A stretch of 27,830 nt of DNA, from assembly GCA_000697335.1 (NCBI GenBank), contig JNEM01009962.1, forward strand, positions 1-27,830, in the 5' to 3' direction. The position numbers and the translations under genes were made by a program. Below are positions 1-9,363 of the stretch, in pieces. Every line of letters begins with the position of its first letter. Within the stretch, counting starts at the first letter, position 1. The DNA comes from Conidiobolus incongruus B7586 (taxonomy: Eukaryota > Entomophthoromycota > Entomophthoromycetes > Entomophthorales > Conidiobolaceae). The notes beneath the pieces are model-generated. The model did not search any database and had not been told where the DNA came from. It saw only the letters and a program-made list of their open reading frames with translations.

Positions 1-729
1 TAAAATTTTATATTGAAAATATTTGAACAAAATAATAATTACAAAGTATATATATTTTAAAAATATTAATTCCTTTATATATTATATTTTTATTTAATTT
101 TTTAAAATTAATAATAAATTTGATAAATCAGAAATTAAAAAATTTGCTATTTTTTTCAAAATTAATAAAAAGAATTATTATAAATATTAAAAAAATATTA
201 AATTTCTCAGATGTTTAATTTTGTAAATTATTTAACCAATAAAATAATATGATTTTAGATTATTACTATATTGGGATAGTAGTTATTGAAGGGAATGGGA
301 ATTTATTAATTTAGGTATTTTTATATTAAATTGAATAGTTTCTATTGGCTAATTATTCAGGATTTCCTTTTTTAGAGTAATTATGTTTAATAGTGATATC
401 ATTTTGTCAAAATATTATTTTGAGCAGGAAGATTTAAAAAAAATTATTCATAATAATACATTAAATAGTGTAATTTTAATAATATTTAAATAATCAAAAT
501 GTATGACGAGAATATATATATTTATTTTTAATAATATTCTTATAAATATTGTCAATTGATGAAAAATTATTTTATAAATAGTTTGAATCTTTGAATTAAA
601 AATATTAGGAATTCAATCCAATACATACTAATAATTGTAAATTGATTATAAATTAATATTTCAAGTCTCATTTCCTAAAATTTAATCTAAATTAAAATAA
701 TAGTTAATATTGGTACTAAAAAGATGATA
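1..729. other. AT-rich spacer
   Basis: Very AT-rich sequence with stop codons in all frames. I see no gene, RNA or clear repeat here. It precedes the decayed adenylation-domain fragment that begins near 730. Confidence 0.6.
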
Positions 730-1455
730 ACCACGTCAAACCTCCAAAATCCCAATCATCTCTCCTGAAAACTTAAAATCAAATATTCTTTGCCGAACGA
801 TAACGACTTCAATAGTTTAAAATTTACAAATTGTATCCATCATAATCTTTTTAGAACCCCACAGCTAATAGCCATTGACGACAACAATAATCAAAGTATA
901 ACAATATGCAAGCACAGAAGAGACCTAATTCATTACCTAGTTGATAATTTTTATTTAGTGTTTTGGAATTCATCACTACTTTTCAGATCCCATTCCTTAA
1001 CATTCGACACGTTTGGGACCTATCATCACGAATTATTAGCGGTATTAGACTCATGGGGAGAGTTACTATGTTTGTAATATGATGAAGAGGTACAACCAAT
1101 TTTTCGATATTCCGGCCATTGCCAATTCCGAATCTCCAACTTGGCGGATGGTTAAAATATTATGAGCGATCAATGCGTTTTGACAGTGTTTCAATCTGAT
1201 AACACGATTTTAATCTGTGGTCAACTACTTTGAAATGATGTCGAGGTGCGCCAAATCAAGGTGGCATCTATATCAGATTCCAGAGTCGATAATGATATAT
1301 TATTCAAATTGAATGATTATTTGGCGGGTTGAATAATAAGCATTTAGATAATAGAGATTTAGATATCAAGCAGTTTACCAATCAATTTATTTTAATTGAG
1401 AATTTGATATTGGAATAGGATGGATTAGAGTTTATTAAGTTATTGTAGATAAAAC
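730..1455 (+). pseudogene. Decayed NRPS-like adenylation domain
   Basis: Fragments that follow the order of an adenylation (A) domain of nonribosomal peptide synthetases or related adenylate-forming enzymes. The longest open stretch, about 778-1077, contains CIHH..LF..RTPQLIAIDD followed by NQSIT, which matches the usual A-domain entry (CIHxLFxxQxxRTPxAIA...). The phrase SHSLTFDTF later in the same frame resembles core motif A4. Pieces in other frames near 1130-1225 (AINAF, VLTVFQSDNTIL) resemble the region before the YGPTE motif. Near 1250-1380, VRQIKVASIS, LFKLNDYLAG and LNNKHLDNRDLDIKQ resemble the end of the domain, including the NGK-x-D-RxAL-like A10 motif. Much of the middle is missing and the frame is lost several times, so no functional enzyme is made. 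Family recognition is from memory of motifs. Substrate cannot be told. Confidence 0.6.
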
Positions 1456-1603
1456 TTTAATAATGTGTAAAAATATATGAAAGAATTAAATATTAATAAA
1501 AATATTTAGATTAAAAAAATTAAGAATTTGAAAAATAACAAATATAAAATTGGAAAACTAAAATATATAAATTTATAATAAATTATTATCCAATAATAAA
1601 TAA

Positions 1604-1676
1604 GCCCTGGTAGCCTAATGGATAAGGCGTTGGCCTCCTAAGCCAAAGGTTGCAGGTTCGAGTCCTGCTCAGGGTA
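1604..1676 (+). tRNA. tRNA-Arg (anticodon CCU)
   Basis: A full 73-nt cloverleaf without intron. Acceptor arm GCCCTGG pairs with TCAGGGT, with G-U pairs at both ends. The D stem is GCCT/AGGC. The anticodon stem TTGGC/GCCAA encloses loop CTCCTAA, giving anticodon CCT, which reads the arginine codon AGG. The T stem GCAGG/CCTGC holds loop TTCGAGT. Internal promoter: A box about 1611-1621, and a perfect B box GGTTCGAGTCC at 1655-1665. The discriminator base is A. CCA is not encoded, as expected for a eukaryotic nuclear tRNA. Confidence 0.95.
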
Positions 1677-1697
1677 TGAATTCTATTCTGGAATTGG

Positions 1698-1712
1698 TTT
1701 TTCAAATTTTTT
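1698..1712 (+). terminator. RNA polymerase III terminator (T runs)
   Basis: A run of five T (1698-1702) and one of six T (1707-1712) lie 21-36 nt after the tRNA end. T runs of this length on the non-template strand stop RNA polymerase III. Confidence 0.6.
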
Positions 1713-1743
1713 ATTCATAATAATTTTAACAATATTATAATAT

Positions 1744-4700
1744 TTATAGGCACAATCCTTCCAAACATTTCGCCAATTGACTGCCTACAGAATTAGCTTC
1801 GGCGTCTTGTAACTTAGTCAACCTAAATTATTAAATTAATATTTTATATTATTTATAAAATCGATGTTTTTACTTCATATCCAATCTCAAAGTCTTAATC
1901 TCAAAAGGTTTAAACTCCAATTGTACAAATCCTTGAATTTCCCATTCTAAATCTTCGGAATTGTAGATACCTAGTTCATCAGATTTGATCTCTTCTTCGA
2001 TAATGCTGACTTCTTTGATTGATGACACCGGTAATGGACTATAAAAGTATGAAATTACATTAAATTGAAGAAATTAAGTTATTGGGTTACCTCATCAATC
2101 TGACTCGAGCATGACCACCGTAAGCTTCATATAATCTAACTATCAAATGCTCGTCGAAGTCCTCGCTACGTTTGATAGTTTGCAAGAAGACGTTGGGATC
2201 ACCTCGAAGCTGGAAGAGTGGACTTCTGTTGAAGTTAGGCTGGTGACTGATGGGCAAGTAGACCGAGGGTGTGGCGAACTCGTGAGCAATTTGGATGACG
2301 TCAGAAGCTAGGAAGCGGTTGGGATGAGGGTAAATACCATACTGGAATTCGTGCACCTTCATGTCCGAGTTCCAGTCCGGTGCTTTGGAACTGCGCAAGA
2401 GACTCAGACGGATCTTGTTGTCGTAGCATGCGTATCCGTACTTCAGATCGTTGACGACCGCTACACCATAGCCGTACTCGCTCAAGTCACAGAACCTGTG
2501 ACCGCACACTTCGAATTTGGCGAGATCCCAGCTGGTATTGTAGTGGTTGGGGCGTTTAATATTACCGAATTGTGTCTCAAAATGCGCGTGATCATTCCTA
2601 ATATCGAAGGTAAATTCTACTTTGAGGAATCTACGATTCTCTCTCCAATCGACCTTTGCATGGAAATCCAGTCTTGGGGAAATACTGGTCAACGATACCA
2701 CGATGGTGGCAGAACTTCCCAATGTCAAATTATACTTGATTTCCAAACTAGCTACCACAGGTCCCATCTCTAGAATATTGACCGTAGCATCTGTAAAGTT
2801 CTTGAATTTTTCCAGATGGTATACTTCGACGTCCCAAGCGTCCCAGAATAGGGGAATGTCCTCGTAGAGTTGAAGTTGGTGAGCAATTGCTCCCTTAGGG
2901 ATCAGTTCGCGATCTACGCGCTTGTCGTAGAAACTGATCAATTGACCTCTAGAGGTGAATTCAGCCTTGACAAAGCCGTTCTCGAGGTAGTAAATATCTT
3001 TGGTAGAGTCCATAGCAACAGAGACAGACTGGCCAGAGTAGACATTCTTTTCTTTTGTATATCCTTCCTTCTCATCAGTTTGTGGCGGATTCGTCAAACT
3101 AATAATAGTTGGTGTAAAAGGCTTCAAATCCAAAGCTGCCTTGTAACCCACCTTGCCATTATGCGAAATTTGGTCGAATTTCAAATCGTGATTCAACTTG
3201 TACTTATCTAATGGCACTTTGATAATTTCGTTGCGCGGCCAGCTCAATGTGTTCAAAACGCCCAGTTCAGTGATGACTTCATTGGTTTCCTTGTGGGCGT
3301 TGCGGTTGGTGTAGAAGATGTTGCGCAATGCATCTTCCAACAGGCGGTTGCCGAGTTGGTCGATTTGCTTGTAGTAGTCAAACACTTCTTCGTAAGCAAG
3401 TTCAATACAGGTACCAGGTAAGACATCGTGGAATTGATTGCATAAAGTCATCTTCCACATTCTGTTCAAATCGGTCTGTGGTACTCTGTAGCTGTTGTTC
3501 ATTGCGTAGTAGGCATAACTGGATGCAACTTCAAGGTTATGGAGTAATTGCTCAGAGAGACGATTTCCTCGCTTGACGTCACCGTGGTTGGTGTAGGTAC
3601 CTCTGTGCAATTCGAAATAGAGTTCACCTTTCCAAGTGACCATCTTGTCGCTGTCCTTCTCCAAATTGTGGTAGAATTCTTCGGGTCCTGTCATTTTTAG
3701 TTTGGGTAATCCATCCTAAGCAATATTATTTGCATAATGAGTTAAATATGATAGTTAAAAGGTACTTACCACATCCTTAAGTCTTCGATACCTCTCCAAC
3801 ATCTCAGGGTTGGGACCACCGCCACCATCTCCATTTCCAAAGAGTAATAGAGCTTGGTTGGAGTATGGACGATCTTTGTGATTTCTGACGCTGTTCAACA
3901 ATTCGGGAACATTGACCTGAGCGACATAAGTATTACTGGGTGCCATATGCGCCAAAATGCTCGTGCCATCCAAAGCTTCCCAGTGGAAGGTAGTATGGGG
4001 GAATTCATTGATGTTGTTCCAACTGAGCTTCTGGGTGAAGAAGTACTTCATGCCACACTTTCTCACAATTTGGGGCAGTTGGGCGGCGTAGCCAAAGGTA
4101 TCAGGTAGCCAAAACACCTCCGACTTGAATTTCAAGTGACGATTGAAGAAGCGTTGACCGTATAGGAATTGCTTGCATAGGGATTCGCCACTTGGGACGT
4201 TGGTATCCATTTCAACCCAAGTGCCACCTACTGGATGGAATCGGCCTTCGTTCACTCTGTCACGAAGACGATTGAAGGTGGAGGGGTAGTTGTCCAAAAG
4301 CCACTCAAATTGCTGGGCTTGGGACGCTGCGAAATGGTACTCGGGATACAGTTCCATATGACGCAACTGAGCCACCCACGAGCGACATACTTTACGTCTG
4401 GTCTCAGCGTAGGGCCACAGCCACGCAGTGTCAATGTGACAATTACCAATTGCAGTGAGTTCCATCTGAGCTTCACCATTCTTCAATTTTAAGAAATCTT
4501 CAGCCAACTTGATGCATTCGAAAATGGTATTGTAGTCGTCCTTGTTCCACACGTCCATAATCTTGTTCGCAACAAACATGGCCTTGTCAGCGCGATTACT
4601 GTCTCTTGGAGTGTCATTACTTAGCTGTCTTAACATTTCAAAATCGTAGTAAAGTCTCTGGACATTTTGATCTATACAGATCAGATCCGCTTCATAGAGT

Positions 4701-5224
4701 TCGTACCAAGCGTTGGGGTTGGGAGGATCGATTCCGTTAATTCCTGTCAATCCGTTGCAAGCCACTTCGATATAGTAGAAGAACCTTTCGTTGGGCTTAC
4801 AACTCTGGGTCAGAAGGAACATATCACGCTGGCCATCCGATGCCAAACTGTACAGAGGTTCGCCACTACGATCGTAAATAAGGGACTCACCCCTAAAACT
4901 CCAATTCAATACTACATAAAACCCATTCCAATCTGGCGGAATTCTGATATTCACTTTAAACCAATGAGTTGACCACGTCGGTCCAATCACTACATTCCTG
5001 TGGGTCGTCAAGTACCTGCCCTTGACTGCCTCACTGAACGGAATCCTCTTCAAGTCAGGGACATCGTACTTCTCCAAAATTACCCAAGGAAAATTATTCG
5101 CCCTCCTGTGGAATAGTTGACTCCATAGGTTCTGATCCGAGAATTGACCACTCTGAAGGAATTTGTTGAGACGATCCCTAGTAATATTGTAATGTTTTTG
5201 CATAACCATCGTTTTAAAAATCAA
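1744..5224 (-). CDS. AMS1: Alpha-mannosidase, GH38 (Ams1/MAN2C1 type)
   Basis: Hydrolyses terminal alpha-linked mannose from free oligosaccharides. The yeast homologue is made in the cytosol and delivered to the vacuole. Exons (minus strand): 5224-3770, 3715-2091, 2038-1874, 1822-1744. Introns are 54, 52 and 51 nt, all GT-AG. The predicted protein is 1107 aa, or 1082 aa if the last intron is retained and translation stops at 1870 (yeast Ams1 is about 1083 aa). Active-site features visible: zinc-binding H263 and D265 in NCHIDTAWLW, nucleophile D375 in WLPDTFGYAAQLPQI, a GNGDGGGGP loop at 463-471 and zinc ligand H581 in QFHDVLPGT. No signal peptide is seen, which fits an Ams1-type enzyme. M1 has a poor start context. 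M6 (5209) has A at -3 and G at +4 and may be the true start. Exon 4 is discussed under findings. Confidence 0.93.
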
Positions 5225-5384
5225 ACAATAAATCTAACCAACTAATCACTTCTAGATAATGATTTATTGTTGAAATAATGAATTTTGTTGAAAACGGTCC
5301 TCATCTCATAATTTATATCACTTCAATAATATTTCCAATTAAGGGTTTTATCGAGTATAATAAATTGAACAATATGCAGTGAAT

Positions 5385-5392
5385 TGACGTCA
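5385..5392. promoter_or_regulatory. TGACGTCA palindrome (CRE/ATF-like site)
   Basis: A perfect 8-bp palindrome, the classical binding site of CREB/ATF-type bZIP factors. It lies 160 bp upstream of the mannosidase start and about 80 bp before a plus-strand TATA box, so it could serve either direction. The same 8-mer also occurs by chance inside the mannosidase coding region near 2295, so function is only suggested. Confidence 0.35.
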
Positions 5393-5468
5393 CCAAATTA
5401 ATATTTAATCAATTTAACAGTCAGATGACTTCTTAAGGGTTAAAGAAGCTGCATAAATCTTACTATAA

Positions 5469-5476
5469 TATAAAAA
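5469..5476 (+). promoter_or_regulatory. TATA box of a possible plus-strand relic promoter
   Basis: TATAAAAA followed by a less AT-rich stretch (CCCTCGCAATCTGCAGCTG) and, some 47 nt on, an ATG that opens only a few codons. It reads toward the coding-like fragments at 5950-7060. This would fit the promoter of a gene that has since decayed. In such AT-rich DNA a TATA match alone is weak evidence. Confidence 0.25.
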
Positions 5477-5952
5477 CCCTCGCAATCTGCAGCTGATTAA
5501 CACTACAATTCATATCTTTTAATATGTATATAATTAATGAATGTTAAAGTGAACTTAAATTTTTAATCTGAATAGTTTTTACTAGTACAGATTGGGACTA
5601 GTTTAATTAAATTATTGCATATAAATTCTATTAGTTTATTTTTCAAACCATCATTTTGGACAGTAATTTTGATCAAACACTTTTCAGAAATATAACTAAT
5701 TCAATTCTAAAATAATCCTATCTTAAAAGCTCGCTCAATACTAATTAATTCCAAGTTTGAATAGTGTATATTGTGTTATAGATATTTTTAAAAATAGAGT
5801 TGATTGGTTGAATTCAAATTTATTTAATGAAAAGAGATTATTATTTCATTATAGCCTTTATTCCAATTTTTATCAATCAATTTTAAGATAATTATTATTA
5901 TTCAGTATTATAATAACTAATTTGTTTCAATTCTTATTTTTAGAATATTTTT

Positions 5953-7060
5953 GTGGAATTAATATTCAGGGATTGGACGGAAGCTAGAGTAGTGACGATT
6001 GGTGAATGTGATAAGATATATTGTTCAGAATATGAATTACTGTCACGGTAGTCAGCTGCACTGATATGTTGCAATATAATTTAATTGTGCAGAATATTGT
6101 GAATAGTTCCACTATAGTATTCAAACTGGACATCAAGACTTTTGAGATGAAAATTCAGTTTTACCAATTCTTGAAATCGTGTGGAACTGTGTTAGCCGCT
6201 TTGAAAATATGACAATTGCTGAAGATTTGGAAGGTATTGACCAGGAAGGAGTTGCAAAAGGAATGACTGAGGATTTTTTAAATATTTATTTAATCCTTCG
6301 ATTGGATCTTTGATTTGTTCAATACAGTCATTTTGCGTTAGTTTAAATTCAGTAAATTCGGTAGTTGTAAATCAATTATGGGTGTATCACTTTTGGACAA
6401 TTGAAAAATTCAAATATGAATAAGACATAATGACTTTGAACAAGTTAATATATTCAAAATTTCGGTTAGTGAATCCAATGGAATGATAGTTGATGGCAAA
6501 ATCAACTATTTCATAGATTCAAACTCTTCAATAATAAGAATAACCTACTAATAATTAGTCCATTTATTGTAATTTAACTAATAATGTCAAAATAACATTA
6601 AATCTTTAACAATATTAATATTTACTATAATGCCCAATAATTTCAAGTAATGATTTTGGATCTCTTTTGAGATAAATCAAAGTATAAAATTTATATATGA
6701 TATAATTTCAATATTGTAACGGGATTGATAATAAAATTGTGATTCTACGGATTGCTAGTAGAATGTTGATAATAAGGAAAAGAGCTGCTTACTTGTGGTT
6801 TGTTTGATAGTTTGGGTTATGATTCTTTATTAGAGTTCAATAGGCTTCACAAAAGACCAGAGATGATGCAGAAATGGTACTCCGAAAGTTATCCTTTTAT
6901 AGACCATTCGTCGGCCGTGGGTAGTGTAAACAAGTATATTAGATCTTCAGAAAAACGGGACCTTGAAGTGATGTGAGGGTATTCTGAGGTTATATCTCCA
7001 TAAGGTTATGGATTGCTATATGAAGTTGGTCGGGCGAATTATTATTTAAGTAATCAAAAT
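5953..7060 (+). pseudogene. Unrecognised coding-like fragments, probably a decayed gene
   Basis: Two islands stand out from the AT-rich spacer by composition and amino-acid sense. The first, about 5953-6330, opens with RDWTEARVVTIGECDKIYC and later carries KLDIKTFEMKIQFYQFLKSC. The second has an open frame of 66 codons at 6776-6976, including FDSLGYDSLLEFNRLHKRP and YPFIDHSSAVGSVNKYI, and coding-like text continues (GYGLLYEVGRANYYL) to about 7050. The fragments lie in different frames, without good splice sites joining them. I do not recognise a family. A stretch near 6290-6390 could be a membrane segment. A broken lineage-specific gene is the likeliest reading. Confidence 0.35.
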
Positions 7061-7590
7061 ATAATTAAAATTTGTTAATTTAAAATATCAAGAGATGAAA
7101 GTGATTCAATAGAAAGTAATTGAATTGTTTAAAATAATAGTAAATAAAAGTATGATTCATTAATAGAAATTTTTAATATAATTCAATTACTTGGTCACAC
7201 TTAATTGATTAAATATCCATATATTGATCAAAAATTTATCAAATTTTAATAATCTCTCAATTAGGCATCTTTACCATTCCAAGTTTTATCCCAATTTTCA
7301 AATTATAAATAATTTAATTTTAGTTGAATAAATATAGGAATTTAAAGCAAAAACTCTAATAAGTAATGATTCAAATCAAAAAATTTCATCAAGCCTCATT
7401 CAGTTTAAAATTTAAATGAAAAGATGATGTTATGGTTGAAAATAATCTCGAGATTTTTAAATTTTCGGTATTAGAGAGTTTAAGCTTGAAAGTTTTTTAA
7501 ATATTAAGATTTTTATTAGTAGGATTTGAGTGATCTATAAGGTGGATAGTTGATCAAAATGCGATGATGATTTGGCTAAATAATTTAAAG
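7061..7590. other. AT-rich spacer, 3' flank of the MFS gene
   Basis: AT-rich with no open frame of note. The part nearest 7590 is presumably the 3' untranslated region of the transporter. No structured RNA or repeat was seen. Confidence 0.5.
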
Positions 7591-9363
7591 CTACTTGATT
7601 TTTTCTTCGCTAAGTTCGATAACGGAATGGTTTTCGCTGAATTCGTTCGTTTCTATAATTTTCGGTAATGGATCTTGAAGTTGGACATTTTCGGAAATTC
7701 GATTCTCTTCGGAGCTGGTATCTAACGATGGTTGGGACTGGATAGATGACAAGATGATACGAGCCTTCTTCCTGTTGAGTCCCACATTTTGCACGAGTGC
7801 TATGGCGACTAGCGCGATGCAACTCGTAGGGATTAAACTGTACCAAACGTGTTTGATCGCTTGGATGATGGCCACTTTGAATCTTGTGAGTGCTTGAGGG
7901 TCTAGTAACCCTATAATTTCCAAAGAATTCTCTAATAGCTCGTGTGGTTCGAGTTCGGGGTTAGATTGCTTGATTAATGTTTCAAATCTCACTAAGAATA
8001 TCGAGCTGGTGATAGACATGCCGATCACATTGCCCAGTTGGCTAGCAAGGATTACAACGAATGTAATGGGTGCAATGAGGTCTGATTTGGCGTTGGCATG
8101 GCAAATTAGAACCAGGGATTGATTCATTAAGCCAGTACCTATGCCCACAAGCGCGAGAATGATGAATTGGCCGACGAATTTGGGTTCAAGGGAGAGTAAA
8201 AATAACCACACTATTGTACCACCTGATAGGAGAAGACCTCCTAACCTCCCCTGGATAAGATACCATCCAGTACGTTGAGTGATGAACCCACTTACAATAC
8301 TCGCTACAGCAATTGATTGGGTAAATGGGAGTAGATAAATTCCTGAGGAAGTTGGTGATATGGAATGGACCCCTTGAAGGAATTTGGGATAGTGGTAAAT
8401 ATATCCTAGGACTTGAATCCCAGTGACAAATGACACCAATAGAGCCAAATTATTGTTTTTTGTAAACAATTTTGGCGATATTATTGGATCTTTGGCTACT
8501 TTCAATTCAATATAGACGAAAATAATCAATAGGAGACAACCAATACATAAAATTGTAATCACCTGCCAAGCTCTCCATTCATAGTCGTTTCCACCCCAGT
8601 TCATGCCCAATAACACGCAGCAGATGCTCGCTACCAGCAGGATACAACCTGCTACATCGATCCTTTTGATGCGCTGCCATATTGTTTCGGGCAATGGCGC
8701 TTCATGGACAAGGATAAATAGGATAATAAATGCTAGTGCAGAAATTGGAATATTGATGTAAAAGCACCATCTCCAAGTGCCCAAATAATCGACAATGACA
8801 CCACCCAGAAGTGGACCAAAGCCACTGACTAAAGCGCCGAGCGCGCCCATAGTCCCGAGGTAGGATCCTCTCGACTCGAGAGGGAGCAAATCAGCCAAAA
8901 TCACATTTGGCATCCCGCCAATCCCGCCCGATCCAATGCCGGTCACACTTCGAAAAATGATCAACTCGAGCAAATTTCGGGACAGGCCACTACCAACACT
9001 GCCAGCGGCAAAGATCAAAAGCGAAAGCAATAGTGTATTTTTGTGACCTATTACATCGGCCATCTTGCCATACACCGGTTGAAATGCTGTAGAAGTCAGC
9101 AGGAACGAAATTGCCACCCAATTCAATTGACTTTTGGTGCCATCCAATTCCTTCGATATGATGTTGGTATTTGTTGCCACAATGGTGGTATTAACACCAG
9201 CTAGCGATCCACACAGTGTGAGAGCGAGAGTGATGAGGATAAGCTGCCACTGAGGGGCATGATATCTCAAGGACACTGATGATTTAGGAGAAGGCAAATT
9301 CAAATTAGCATCGATGGGATGAATACTCTCAGAAAAAGTTCTAGTAAAAGTTGGATAAAACAT
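7591..9363 (-). CDS. MFS transporter, DHA2 (14-TM) drug:H+ antiporter family
   Basis: A 590-aa single-exon membrane protein, full length for the DHA2 family, which exports drugs, toxic compounds or basic amino acids in exchange for protons. Hydrophobic segments run from about residue 40 to 525. They are enough for 14 helices, with a large loop near 455-500 before the last one. Motif A is clear in GKMADVIGHK (99-108), after TM2. Motif C is present in SGFGPLLGG (180-188), followed by GTWRWCFYINIPIS (195-208), typical of DHA2 proteins. The TM1 motif, usually LDxTIVxxALP, reads GVNTTIVATNTNI here, so the usual Asp is Asn. The hydrophilic C-tail (about 530-590) is rich in Ser and Glu. The substrate cannot be predicted. 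There is no neighbouring biosynthetic gene. Confidence 0.9.
   Translation of the reverse strand: MFYPTFTRTFSESIHPIDANLNLPSPKSSVSLRYHAPQWQLILITLALTLCGSLAGVNTTIVATNTNIISKELDGTKSQLNWVAISFLLTSTAFQPVYGKMADVIGHKNTLLLSLLIFAAGSVGSGLSRNLLELIIFRSVTGIGSGGIGGMPNVILADLLPLESRGSYLGTMGALGALVSGFGPLLGGVIVDYLGTWRWCFYINIPISALAFIILFILVHEAPLPETIWQRIKRIDVAGCILLVASICCVLLGMNWGGNDYEWRAWQVITILCIGCLLLIIFVYIELKVAKDPIISPKLFTKNNNLALLVSFVTGIQVLGYIYHYPKFLQGVHSISPTSSGIYLLPFTQSIAVASIVSGFITQRTGWYLIQGRLGGLLLSGGTIVWLFLLSLEPKFVGQFIILALVGIGTGLMNQSLVLICHANAKSDLIAPITFVVILASQLGNVIGMSITSSIFLVRFETLIKQSNPELEPHELLENSLEIIGLLDPQALTRFKVAIIQAIKHVWYSLIPTSCIALVAIALVQNVGLNRKKARIILSSIQSQPSLDTSSEENRISENVQLQDPLPKIIETNEFSENHSVIELSEEKIK

Noticed and set aside
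2324-5000. Several open frames of 75-150 codons on the plus strand, and one on the minus strand, within the mannosidase
   Set aside because: They overlap conserved GH38 coding sequence in other frames and show no known motifs.
1870-5224. Three-exon mannosidase model ending at 1870
   Set aside because: Kept only as an alternative isoform, because the extra exon at 1744-1822 is in frame, coding-like and bounded by a standard-size intron.
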